Positions 47,771 to 58,825 of a stretch of 64,000 nt of DNA are shown here, piece after piece. Under the pieces are notes generated by a model that had not been told where the DNA came from, did no database searches, and worked only from the letters and a program-made list of their open reading frames with translations. Source of the stretch: Akkermansiaceae bacterium UBA956 (GTDB lineage Bacteria > Verrucomicrobiota > Verrucomicrobiia > Verrucomicrobiales > Akkermansiaceae). Each line of letters starts with the position of its first letter. Position 1 is the stretch's first letter. The translations under genes and the position numbers were made by a program. Location of the stretch: NCBI GenBank assembly GCA_002293145.1, contig DBCO01000027.1:186001-250000 (forward strand), given 5' to 3'.

Positions 47771-50700
47771 TTAGGGGACAACGACTTTAAGTCGAGTAAA
47801 TTTCACCGGGGAACCGCTTGGGAGAGTGTATTGGATGTCGTTGCTATTGAAGATTACGGCGGCAGCTGCTACAGGCGACCAATCCACAAGATTTTCCGAT
47901 GTTTCGATCCAGTAATCTTCGCTGTAGGTGCCAATGTAGCCAGTTCCTTTGGGCCAAGTGATGACATTTGCGGCACCAAGCACAGGATTACTGGTGAAGC
48001 TATTGCCACTTTGGCCCATGAAATATTCGAGAGCATTTGTCATGCCATCATTGTCGTGATCGAGACTGGCGGCCTGTCCGGTAGCGTTTGCGAGCGCCCA
48101 TTGACCGTAGCCACTCGGTGCCACACTCAGCGTGCCGGTGGTCTCGACAAAGGTCCACTTGTAGTTGCCTTGTTCCAGAGTCCAGGTGTCTGATCCCACA
48201 TCTTCCCAGGCGACACCAAGCGGCGTGACCACTTGGAACGAGGCACCGTAGGCACTGGGTAAGTAATCGGCATTTTCTAGCACCCACGATGTCGGTGTAG
48301 TCAAATTGAACGCGGCGACGTTGATCGCAAAATTACCATTCAGCAACACTGTGCCTGCGCCCGTAAGAGTATTCGACGTGGTATTGGTGACGCGGAAAGT
48401 GATGGCGGCATCGTCAGCGATTTCGAGCGTGCCAGCTGAGGCAATCGTGTTGCCAGTGTAAGTATTGAAACCACTGAGCACTTGGCTACCAATGCCAACT
48501 TTCGTTAGGCTAAGAGGATTGTTGGTGCCGCCGTCAGTCATCACACCCGCAAAGGTGCCGCTGCCGTTGGCCGATCCCACGATTAGTCCCGATCCATAAA
48601 TGCCGGAATTGTGCGTTCTGACTGTTGCGGTGGCCTGACCATTAAGCGCATTGATGGTTTCAGCACCCGATGATGACGAAAGCTGGAAAATCCCTCCCTC
48701 GGTGATGTTGATGTCCGTGGTATCTGGGATGACCTCAGATACCGTGCCGACACTAGCTTGCAAGACGGAACCATCGCCAGTTATTAAAATACTACCGACA
48801 AAATCGTTCGTCGTATTAGAAAACGTCGTCCGCGAGCCACCTGTGACAGTGATGGTTCCCACATTGCCGGTGATTTTCCCATCAAATGCCAGACGATCTC
48901 CCAAAACTTCACCGCTGAAAATCGTGGGGCGATTCAAGGTGATGGTGCCCAAATATGCGGCCGCATTGGCTCCGCTGCCGGTGTTGTTCGCTCCAATGAT
49001 TACATTGCCGGTTCCTGTGGCGGAAACTGTCACGCTGTTCGGAATATCGGCACGATTTGACAACATCATCAATGCTTCTTCATCAGTCGCACCGATGAGG
49101 ATCTGAGATGCTCCTAACGCCGTGTTCGAGCTCGCAGCAAGTGTACCTTTGAGAATCTCCGTTGGACCCGTGTATGTGCCCGTGCCCGATAAAGTCAACG
49201 TGCCCAATCCTGTTTTTTTGATGCCAGAAGTAGAGCCATTACCAATACCGTTGATAAAAGTCACATCATTGTCATTGGTATCAAACACGGGAGTTTTCCC
49301 GGTAAGGAATGTGATGCTGCTCGATACATCTTGATCGTTTTCGGGTTGCCATTGCAGAGTGCCGCCATCCATGTAAATCAGGCCACCCGTGCTGAGGCTG
49401 CCATTGGCAAACGAGATCATCCCTTCGCTCAGGGTAGTGCTGCCCGAGTAAATATTGCTCGATAGCAAAACCAATGAGCCCGTTCCGGTTTTGATCAGCG
49501 GCGCGACACCGATGATACCGAATCCATTAGCTGAATCAAATGTGATATCATTCCCTGTCGAATTGTTGATTAACACAGCCCTAGGACTGACGTCAGCGGG
49601 GATCACGATCGTTTTGGCTATAGCTGTGTCATCAAAAGTGCAATAATCACCATCTGCATAGGTGGCACCAGGAGCGCCATTGTTCCAGTTGGCAGCGGAG
49701 CTATTCCATTCGCCCGAGACATTTCCTTTCCAGACCAGATTAGCTCCCAGCTGGTTGTGGGTAATTTTTAAAGCTGTGGGGTCGGTTGTGTCCCAAGCAT
49801 AGTTGTCTGGCAGAACAGGCAAATTGGCGATGTCACCGGATGTCAATGCCGCTGTCAGACCGCTTACCACGATGTAGGTTTTGGCACCACCGATGGGGAA
49901 TCCGAGAGCCGAAGGCGTGATCGCAAATCCGGGAGAAATGGTTAGCGTGCCATTGATGGCAAAGGAGTCACAATTGGTCGAATTACCGCTGCGCTCCCAG
50001 AGCAATGTTCCGCCTAATGTGAGATTCGTTAAGCCGGCAATGGTTCCCAATGCTGCTGTGCCACCGGGTTGGATCGTGCCTTCACTTGTGAGCGCCCCCG
50101 TGACATCGGCTGCCGCATTGGTGTCGCCTGCTGTTAGAGTTTTGCCTGTGCCGAGAGTGAAGTTCGTATCTGCTGCATCGAACAAGGCTCCGGGCATCAC
50201 CGTGAGGCTAGCAGAATTATTGATTGATCCGCCAGTGGCCAATTTCAGAGTGCCAGCATTGATCGTGGTGGCTCCTGCGTAGGTATTGACGCCACTGAGT
50301 GTTTGCGTTCCGCTCCCCGACTTGGTCAGTGCGAGTGGTCCTGCGCCGTTTTCGAGGATTCCGGAAAAACTAGCAGTGCCATTGGCCGCGCCGACTATTA
50401 AAGTTTGTGTGCCGCCAACGCCTTCGTGACGTCGGACAATTCCAGTACCTGTTAGTCCATCGATGGTTTCAACGCTACCACCCGTACCCGCGAGTTTGAG
50501 AAATGCACCGCTGTCGACTTGCACGCTGGCGGTGTTAGGAATGTGCTCGGTTCCTGTCGCGACTCCTGTTTGAAAAACGGTTCCAGCCCCCGAAACTACG
50601 ACATTTCCGCTAAATGTTTTCGTCGGTGCATCAAACACAGTTCTTTTTCCTCCCGCAATCGTCAATGTACCAACATTCCCAGCGATGTCCGCAGTGTAAG

Positions 50701-52159
50701 TCGTGCGATCAGTCGATCCCGCAGTGAGCGTGGTGGGGCGTAGCAGCGTTAATACACCGCTAAAATCCGTATTTCCACCACCCGCTGTCCCGCCGATGGT
50801 CGCAGTGCCTGTGCCATCGCTAGTCACCGTAATTGGTCGGCTGATACTGGCTCCTGTAGTGAGAAGAGCCACCGCATTCGCTGCCGTATTGCTATCACCG
50901 AGGGTGATTGTGGCATTGCCAAATGTGCCATTGCTGGTGCTTACCGTGCCGCTGCTGATCACCAAGTTTGCCAAGGTGCAAGCCGTTGGTGAAAAGGTAA
51001 AAGTGCCTGTGCCAGTTTTGACAATACTGCCCGTTGCTCCAGTGACTCTGCCTGCGAAGGCAGCCGGGCTCGTATTAGCTCCTCCTACGGTCAAGGTCGC
51101 CGAGCCGAGTGATAGATTACCTCCAAGACTGCCGCCGCCTGCGAGCGAACCAATCGAGTTATTGAAACTATTGAGATCGAGCAACACGCCCGTAGAGTCT
51201 GTCAGCGCGACAGCGGAATTAATGCCCAAAGCTGAAGTGCTGCCAGCGCGCACGGTGCCACTCGTGACGTTCAGTGGTCCGGTAAATGTGTTTGATCCCG
51301 ATAGCACAATCGTGCCAGAAGGACTTGTGCCCACTACGGCCGATGTGCTTTCCACACCATAACCACCTGATCCGACAGGTGGTGCGCCATCAAAAGCGAT
51401 ACTATCAAAGTTTTGGCCTAAAAAATTTCCTGATTTGTATTTGGCGTAGATTTGGTAGGCGACCACATTAGGGCCTGACTGCGTGAGTTGCACTTTGGCG
51501 ACCTTGGTGAATGGGTTGTCGTAAAACTGCAATTGATAGGTCGCCGTGGTGCCGTTGTTGGTGAAAAAATACGTAGTGGTCGTCTTCGATGCCGTAATCC
51601 AGCCCCCATTCATGATGCCACCAGCGTTTACCACATTGGCCAAGGTCGTGTTAGGGAAAACGGTCGTAGGCGATCCTGCGTTTGCGGAGAGATAGCCGCT
51701 GTAGTTGGCAGTTGGAGCAGCTGAGCCCATCGTAAGGGCAGCGGATCCCGAAATTTCACCGGCTGATTGCAGCATGCGTCCCGTCGCCACGCGCCATGAT
51801 TGCGCAGAGTCTAACAAAATCGGATGAGTGATGTTGGCATCAACCGTGGCCGTCACCATATCAATGCCGCTCGCACCCAAGGTCAGTTTGCCAGAACCGG
51901 CAACATCAACGGTAGTGCTCGCGCCGTTGAATGAAATGCCTAACCATGTGACGTCCGCCCCCAGTGTGAGCGCATTGGTCAACGAGCTCGATGTCCAAGT
52001 CGCAATGTCCGCCGCCGTCGGTGCCGTGCCGCCCCAGCTGGCCCCCGCAGTGAGATCCGTTCCCGCTGTATCCTTGATAACCGTTGCCGCAGAGGCGTTT
52101 GGTTGCGATACCCATACTAAAGAAACTACTGTCAGTGTTGTAACGAATTTTGATTTCAT
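47771..52159 (-). CDS. Giant secreted autotransporter-associated beta-strand repeat (PATR) protein
   Basis: A 1462-residue protein with a signal peptide (KFVTTLTVVSLVWVSQPNASA). It is built of repeated beta-strand units of the PATR type, such as LTKSGSGTQTLSGVNTYAGA, then KKTGLGTLTLSGTGTYTGPT and LTKVGIGSQVLSGFNTYTGN, and has two copies of a longer module described separately. The C-terminus (DHDNDGMTNALEYFMGQSGN, then YWIETSENLVDWSPV) is a common verrucomicrobial ending without a PEP-CTERM tail. Such proteins form elongated beta-helical surface structures; no translocator beta-barrel is encoded here. It lies upstream of the broken PEP-CTERM gene on the same strand, 18 bases apart, and downstream of the groEL terminator. 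Confidence 0.82.
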   Translation of the reverse strand: MKSKFVTTLTVVSLVWVSQPNASAATVIKDTAGTDLTAGASWGGTAPTAADIATWTSSSLTNALTLGADVTWLGISFNGASTTVDVAGSGKLTLGASGIDMVTATVDANITHPILLDSAQSWRVATGRMLQSAGEISGSAALTMGSAAPTANYSGYLSANAGSPTTVFPNTTLANVVNAGGIMNGGWITASKTTTTYFFTNNGTTATYQLQFYDNPFTKVAKVQLTQSGPNVVAYQIYAKYKSGNFLGQNFDSIAFDGAPPVGSGGYGVESTSAVVGTSPSGTIVLSGSNTFTGPLNVTSGTVRAGSTSALGINSAVALTDSTGVLLDLNSFNNSIGSLAGGGSLGGNLSLGSATLTVGGANTSPAAFAGRVTGATGSIVKTGTGTFTFSPTACTLANLVISSGTVSTSNGTFGNATITLGDSNTAANAVALLTTGASISRPITVTSDGTGTATIGGTAGGGNTDFSGVLTLLRPTTLTAGSTDRTTYTADIAGNVGTLTIAGGKRTVFDAPTKTFSGNVVVSGAGTVFQTGVATGTEHIPNTASVQVDSGAFLKLAGTGGSVETIDGLTGTGIVRRHEGVGGTQTLIVGAANGTASFSGILENGAGPLALTKSGSGTQTLSGVNTYAGATTINAGTLKLATGGSINNSASLTVMPGALFDAADTNFTLGTGKTLTAGDTNAAADVTGALTSEGTIQPGGTAALGTIAGLTNLTLGGTLLWERSGNSTNCDSFAINGTLTISPGFAITPSALGFPIGGAKTYIVVSGLTAALTSGDIANLPVLPDNYAWDTTDPTALKITHNQLGANLVWKGNVSGEWNSSAANWNNGAPGATYADGDYCTFDDTAIAKTIVIPADVSPRAVLINNSTGNDITFDSANGFGIIGVAPLIKTGTGSLVLLSSNIYSGSTTLSEGMISFANGSLSTGGLIYMDGGTLQWQPENDQDVSSSITFLTGKTPVFDTNDNDVTFINGIGNGSTSGIKKTGLGTLTLSGTGTYTGPTEILKGTLAASSNTALGASQILIGATDEEALMMLSNRADIPNSVTVSATGTGNVIIGANNTGSGANAAAYLGTITLNRPTIFSGEVLGDRLAFDGKITGNVGTITVTGGSRTTFSNTTNDFVGSILITGDGSVLQASVGTVSEVIPDTTDINITEGGIFQLSSSSGAETINALNGQATATVRTHNSGIYGSGLIVGSANGSGTFAGVMTDGGTNNPLSLTKVGIGSQVLSGFNTYTGNTIASAGTLEIADDAAITFRVTNTTSNTLTGAGTVLLNGNFAINVAAFNLTTPTSWVLENADYLPSAYGASFQVVTPLGVAWEDVGSDTWTLEQGNYKWTFVETTGTLSVAPSGYGQWALANATGQAASLDHDNDGMTNALEYFMGQSGNSFTSNPVLGAANVITWPKGTGYIGTYSEDYWIETSENLVDWSPVAAAAVIFNSNDIQYTLPSGSPVKFTRLKVVVP
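48635..49051 (-). repeat. 137-residue repeated protein module, copy 2 in the giant PATR gene
   Basis: It starts IPNSVTVSATGTGNVIIG and continues LTINRPTIF-like text, FDGKITGNVGTITVTGGSRT and ETINALNG. It is the most diverged of the three copies but has the same order of motifs. Confidence 0.6.
50443..50850 (-). repeat. 137-residue repeated protein module, copy 1 in the giant PATR gene
   Basis: It starts ASISRPITVTSDGTGTATIG and continues STDRTTYTADIAGNVGTLTI, IPNTASVQV and ETIDGLTGTG, with the same order and spacing as the copy in the neighbouring gene. Confidence 0.7.
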
Positions 52160-52250
52160 AAAACTAAATGTGTAAAATATGGATTTAAACGTAGGGGAGA
52201 AAATACAGATGTAAAGGAGAAAAATGAGGGAATGAGAGAATTGCATCAAG

Positions 52251-52286
52251 AAAAAAACCCGCGCTGCGGGAGGGCAGCGCGGGTTT
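52251..52286 (-). terminator. Rho-independent terminator of groEL
   Basis: A perfect 13-bp GC-rich stem (52255-52267 with 52274-52286) and a 6-base loop, followed on the minus strand by TTTTTTT. It ends the groES-groEL transcript 56 bases after groEL. Confidence 0.9.
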
Positions 52287-52341
52287 GGATGATGTTGAGT
52301 GTGGTTGATGTTAGCAGGGAGGCGAGAAGCCTCCGCCACGA

Positions 52342-53991
<1,650 letters not shown>

Positions 53992-54045
53992 AGTAGATAT
54001 TTCGTTAGATGGTTGGTATAAGTTTGTTTTGTAAGTGGTTGGTAG

Positions 54046-54118
54046 CTTAGTCACTGGTGAACTGGTCACTGGTAAGAACGTAGGAACGTCAATACGAGTG
54101 ACTAGTGTCTAGTGACCG
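54046..54118. repeat. Degenerate short-word repeat tract between groES and groEL
   Basis: This gap is filled with near-palindromic 7-9 base words: TCACTGGT occurs twice, then GTGACTAGTGTCTAGTGAC with a perfect ACTAG-TGT-CTAGT hairpin. Related TGATCACTG-type words occur near 18262 and 55288. Confidence 0.45.
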
Positions 54119-54124
54119 TTGACT

Positions 54125-54415
54125 TTAGTCAACGATGCCGAGGATGTCGGACTCAGAGATGATGAGATGCTCTTCGTTGTTGATTTTGACTTCGGTGCCA
54201 CCGTATTTGGAGATGAGCACTTTGTCATTCACCTTGACGGTGAATTCGATGAGTTTGCCATTGTCATCGCGACCGCCGGTGCCGACGGAGATCACAAGGG
54301 CTTCTTGTGGTTTTTCTTTAGCGCTGTCTGGGAGAACGATGCCTCCTGCGGAGACGCCGTCTGCTTCGATGCGTTTTACGAGAACGCGTTGACCGAGTGG
54401 TTTGATGTTAGCCAT
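54125..54415 (-). CDS. groES: Co-chaperonin GroES (Cpn10)
   Basis: A 96-residue cap of the GroEL chamber. It begins IKPLGQRVLVKRIEADGVSA, carries the mobile loop GGIVLPDSAKEKPQEA, and ends KINNEEHLIISESDILGI. Full length. The start context CTATTATG has no Shine-Dalgarno. No CIRCE inverted repeat is visible in the 137 bases upstream, so control by HrcA is not supported. A fic gene precedes it on the same strand. Confidence 0.97.
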   Translation of the reverse strand: MANIKPLGQRVLVKRIEADGVSAGGIVLPDSAKEKPQEALVISVGTGGRDDNGKLIEFTVKVNDKVLISKYGGTEVKINNEEHLIISESDILGIVD

Positions 54416-54552
54416 AATAGTTATGTGTTATGTTTGGTTGTTTGTTGGTTAGACAAGCCGGTTTGACTTGAAATTTTTATCAGTGATGATTGGAAAGTGA
54501 GTAGTGGGGGGATCATTTTTAACGACGAATTTAACGGATTTTCTGGGGATGA

Positions 54553-55278
54553 TCAATTTGTTTGCAGGGCGGCGAGCCAGGTGTCTAGTTCGCGGTGGAG
54601 TTGTTGTTCGAGAAAGGATTGGAACGCGGGCAGGTTTCCTTGATTTGCGGCTTCAAGAGCTTGAAAGTAGGCTACGCGGTCGGCAGGGGCAATGGAAATG
54701 GGAGGAAAACCTACAGCGAGCAGGATGAAGTTCATCGCGAGGCGCGCACTGCGACCATTGCCATCGGCGAATGGATGAATGCGGGAGATGTCGTGGTGCA
54801 AGGCAGCAGCTTTATGAAGAGGATTAGATATTTTTGTTAGATCAAAAAACATCTGCTCCATCAGATCGGGAACTTTCATCGGATTAGGTAGAATCAGAGA
54901 CGAACCTGAAATCCGCACCGTTCCCCTGCGATACGTTCCAGCGTGCTGATCTTCGACACTCGTGAGGACGATGCGATGAATGGTGAGCAAATCGGATTCA
55001 CTGAGATCGGCAGCAGAAGCAGCAAGTCGTTTCACATGAACCCAAGCTTTCTCCAAGTTGACTGCTTCGAGGTGATCCTTGAGCGGCTTGCCCGAAACGG
55101 TGATTCCTTTGGCCAGAACCAAATCCGTTTCCCGCAAGGTCAGAGAATTGCCCTCGATGCAGTTCGACTCGAAAATCATGTTTGTGTCCCAAGCAGCCGA
55201 AATACTCGCTTCCGCTGCCGCATCCGCAGAGAGCGGACGGAGAGCGTTGAGTGTGTCGAGTTTTTGGGAGAGGTTCAT
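54553..55278 (-). CDS. Fic domain AMP-transferase with class II inhibitory motif
   Basis: A 241-residue Fic protein. Fic enzymes typically transfer AMP from ATP to a hydroxyl side chain of a target protein. The complete catalytic loop HPFADGNGRSAR lies at residues 168-179. An N-terminal inhibitory helix motif of the form S/T-xxx-E-G/N is present as SNCIEG at residues 38-43, which places it in class II, where the inhibitory helix precedes the core in the same chain. No helix-turn-helix or toxin/antitoxin partner is fused or adjacent. It sits between dnaK and groES, all on the same strand. In animals the Fic protein FICD modifies the Hsp70 BiP, so a chaperone target is an attractive but unproven idea. 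Confidence 0.9.
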   Translation of the reverse strand: MNLSQKLDTLNALRPLSADAAAEASISAAWDTNMIFESNCIEGNSLTLRETDLVLAKGITVSGKPLKDHLEAVNLEKAWVHVKRLAASAADLSESDLLTIHRIVLTSVEDQHAGTYRRGTVRISGSSLILPNPMKVPDLMEQMFFDLTKISNPLHKAAALHHDISRIHPFADGNGRSARLAMNFILLAVGFPPISIAPADRVAYFQALEAANQGNLPAFQSFLEQQLHRELDTWLAALQTN

Positions 55279-55320
55279 GAAGGCTAGTGATGAGTAAGCA
55301 GTGTGAAGTGATCAGTGGCG

Positions 55321-55340
55321 AAAATCTGATCAGTCAGATC
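55321..55340 (-). terminator. Weak hairpin after dnaK
   Basis: On the minus strand GATCTGA-CTGA-TCAGATT forms a 7-bp stem (one G-U pair) and ends in a short T-run, 35 bases past the dnaK stop and inside a tract of TGATCAG-type words. It may be an attenuator rather than a full terminator. Confidence 0.35.
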
Positions 55341-55374
55341 TGCCTAATGAGACGGATCCTAATGATCTTTGAAT

Positions 55375-57285
<1,911 letters not shown>

Positions 57286-57422
57286 AGTAGTGTAGAGTTT
57301 AGGATGAATGTTGAGGTCGCAAGACCACTTAACCGACATTTCCTATGGCAATCCCTGTGCCAAAAGGAAAAGCTTGAGTTATCAAGGAATTCTTTTGCGA
57401 TACTTCAGAAATCGCGCCAATA

Positions 57423-57453
57423 TGTCACACCACAGTGTCGCGACTGAGTGACA
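57423..57453. promoter_or_regulatory. Inverted-repeat cluster upstream of dnaK
   Basis: TGTCAC at 57423-57428 and GTGACA at 57448-57453 are perfect inverted arms 19 bases apart; between them GTCGCGAC at 57437-57444 is a perfect 8-bp palindrome. It lies 138 bases before the dnaK ATG in an otherwise gene-free stretch. It differs from CIRCE. It may be a regulator site; there is no direct proof. Confidence 0.4.
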
Positions 57454-57552
57454 TTTTGACGCGCGAGCCTCGGTGCGAATTTTTTTTCCGAAAATGATTG
57501 CCAAATGCCTATTTTTTGTTCTTACTCCGCGCCCCGCCACCCCGGTGAATCA

Positions 57553-57642
57553 GGACAGATGTCAGAGTGGTCGAATGAGCACGCTTGGAAAGCGTGTGTA
57601 GCAGTAATGTTACCGAGGGTTCGAATCCCTCTCTGTCCGCCA
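57553..57642 (+). tRNA. tRNA-Ser (GGA anticodon)
   Basis: Acceptor stem GGACAGA at 57553-57559 pairs with TCTGTCC at 57632-57638, discriminator G, and CCA is encoded at 57640-57642. The anticodon loop TTGGAAA lies in stem CGCT/AGCG and gives anticodon GGA (reads UCC/UCU). A long variable arm (GTAGCAG-TAAT-GTTACC) and T-loop GGGTTCGAATCCC are typical of a type II tRNA. The left arm of a repeat overlaps its encoded CCA. Confidence 0.96.
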
Positions 57643-57732
57643 TTCTTCGCTTCCTGCGGAAGCTACGAATTGCAAGCCATTGGTAGCTGGAGAAGGATGC
57701 GAAGAATGCCCTTCGTAGCTCGCAGAGCGAAG
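57641..57732. repeat. Nested inverted repeats directly after tRNA-Ser
   Basis: CATTCTTCGC at 57641-57650 pairs with GCGAAGAATG at 57699-57708; GCTACGAA at 57662-57669 pairs with TTCGTAGC at 57712-57719; and a third hairpin lies in 57711-57732 (GCTC-GCA-GAGC core). The arrangement leads straight into a truncated GIY-YIG gene and resembles a mobile palindromic unit. Confidence 0.6.
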
Positions 57733-57785
57733 TAGGGCTGCTAGTATAACTCTCCAAGCTCCGATCCAGAACCGTCCTCCGCAAC

Positions 57786-57953
57786 ATGCACTACGCATAC
57801 ATTATGCGTTCCTTGTCCGATCCTGACAAGCTCTACTATGGAAGCACTTCGGATCTAAAGGCCCGATTTTCTGTTCACAATGCAGGAGGCAATGTTTCCA
57901 CAAAACCATTTGGACCAGATCGGCCGCTGCCAGGTAAAGGCAATCGAAGATGA
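57786..57953 (+). pseudogene. Truncated GIY-YIG endonuclease gene
   Basis: A 55-codon frame beginning MHYAYIMRSLSDPDKLYYGS, continuing TSDLKARFSVHNAGGNVST. This is the N-terminal half of a single-domain GIY-YIG nuclease: the paired Y-I and YYG strands and the arginine in LKAR. Relatives usually have about 80-95 residues, with a conserved glutamate and a basic end that are missing here; after TKPFGPD the text loses family resemblance and a TGA follows. Probably decayed by deletion or frameshift. It starts 54 bases after the nested repeats, a pairing that suggests a repeat-nuclease unit. Confidence 0.65.
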
Positions 57954-58124
57954 GGAATTGGACATCGATAACAAAAATTCCCTTAGTTTAATATTTCTTA
58001 CTAGAATCATTGAGAGTCCTTTGGCTGCATCCGTATTTGTCTAGCACTATGCAGCCGAAAAGTGGAGATTCCGAAAACATAAAACTAAATTCAACTCAGA
58101 CCTCTGACATCTAGACTCTTTCAA

Positions 58125-58382
58125 ATGGGCTTTTTCTACCACAAATCCGTCAACTTAGGGCCGTTCAGGGTCAACCTGAGCAAGTCCAGCGTAGGCCATT
58201 CGGTCGGCGGCAAGGGATTTCGCGTTGGTAAAAGCGCTCGTGGTCGCCGCTACTCTGCCTTCAGCATCCTCGGCACGGGCGTGGGCTACCGTGGCAAAGG
58301 TTGTCTCGTTCTCATCGCCGCAATTCCAGCAGGAATAGGCCTACTTGCATTTACCTATCAATTCATCCATCACCGATCATGA
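58125..58382 (+). CDS. DUF4236 domain-containing protein
   Basis: An 85-residue protein with the family opening GFFYHKSVNLGPFRVNLSKS, then SVGGKGFRVGKSARGRRYSA, and a hydrophobic C-terminal helix (LVLIAAIPAGIGLLAF). The domain is a short beta-strand module of unknown function found in many small membrane-associated proteins. It lies in the scar region downstream of tRNA-Ser and is probably part of the imported or decayed material. Confidence 0.72.
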   Translation: MGFFYHKSVNLGPFRVNLSKSSVGHSVGGKGFRVGKSARGRRYSAFSILGTGVGYRGKGCLVLIAAIPAGIGLLAFTYQFIHHRS

Positions 58383-58440
58383 ACCTCACCTGGAAACGTA
58401 CCCTGCGCACCCCGTCATCCGAACGATTTCTTGCCCTTCA

Positions 58441-58590
58441 CAACGGCCAAGATGCCGTTGCGGTATCCGCGCCCGCTGGGGCTTCTGTAAATGCAATGCC
58501 TGGCTCGACCAGAAGCAGCGAGGCATCAACCACAAGCACCTTCATCGCGTCTGCAAATCCATGGGACTCAATCAAAGCGGCGCACCATAA
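58441..58590 (+). pseudogene. Probable IS3-family transposase (OrfB) remnant
   Basis: In one plus-strand frame the text RCGIRARWGFCKCNAW leads to INHKHLHRVCKSMGLNQSG. The latter matches the conserved INHKRVxRLMxxxGL block of the IS3 OrfB N-terminal region. There is no start codon with a matching N-terminus, no DDE catalytic core and no terminal inverted repeats, so only a short fossil remains. The assignment rests on one motif. It occupies the otherwise gene-free stretch 58383-58825, in which I see nothing else. Confidence 0.45.
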
Positions 58591-58825
58591 AAACACCTCC
58601 CTGCCCGAGTAAGCAAAAACCGCGCAGATCGACTTCATCGAAATCATCCACCCCACGAAACACAAGTGCTGGGATTCCGGAGCTCATGCAGTGAAAGAAT
58701 AACACGCCCACTCATGGAGCCGCGATGTAAGACTAATTCACCCGGACGCCAGAGCAAAGTCTACGCGCGCCCCAAGATTTCACAAATCTGGTTGCTTTTC
58801 TCCTACAGATGACTAGATTTTGGAC

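Noticed and set aside
49881..51362. Long plus-strand frames antisense to the PATR gene, such as 49881-50282 and 50703-51362
   Set aside because: They are proline/valine-rich mirrors of the repeat-rich minus-strand gene with no domain or promoter.
54416..54552. CIRCE element before groES
   Set aside because: No TTAGCACTC-N9-GAGTGCTAA pattern is present in this gap.
57509..57798. Minus-strand reading frames over tRNA-Ser, including a GFEPSVTLLLHTL-type product
   Set aside because: These are antisense to the tRNA and the repeat; such frames over tRNA genes are common false genes.
57553..58825. An integrated genomic island or prophage with defined att sites
   Set aside because: No integrase and no second copy of a tRNA 3' end were seen; only small fragments and remnants.
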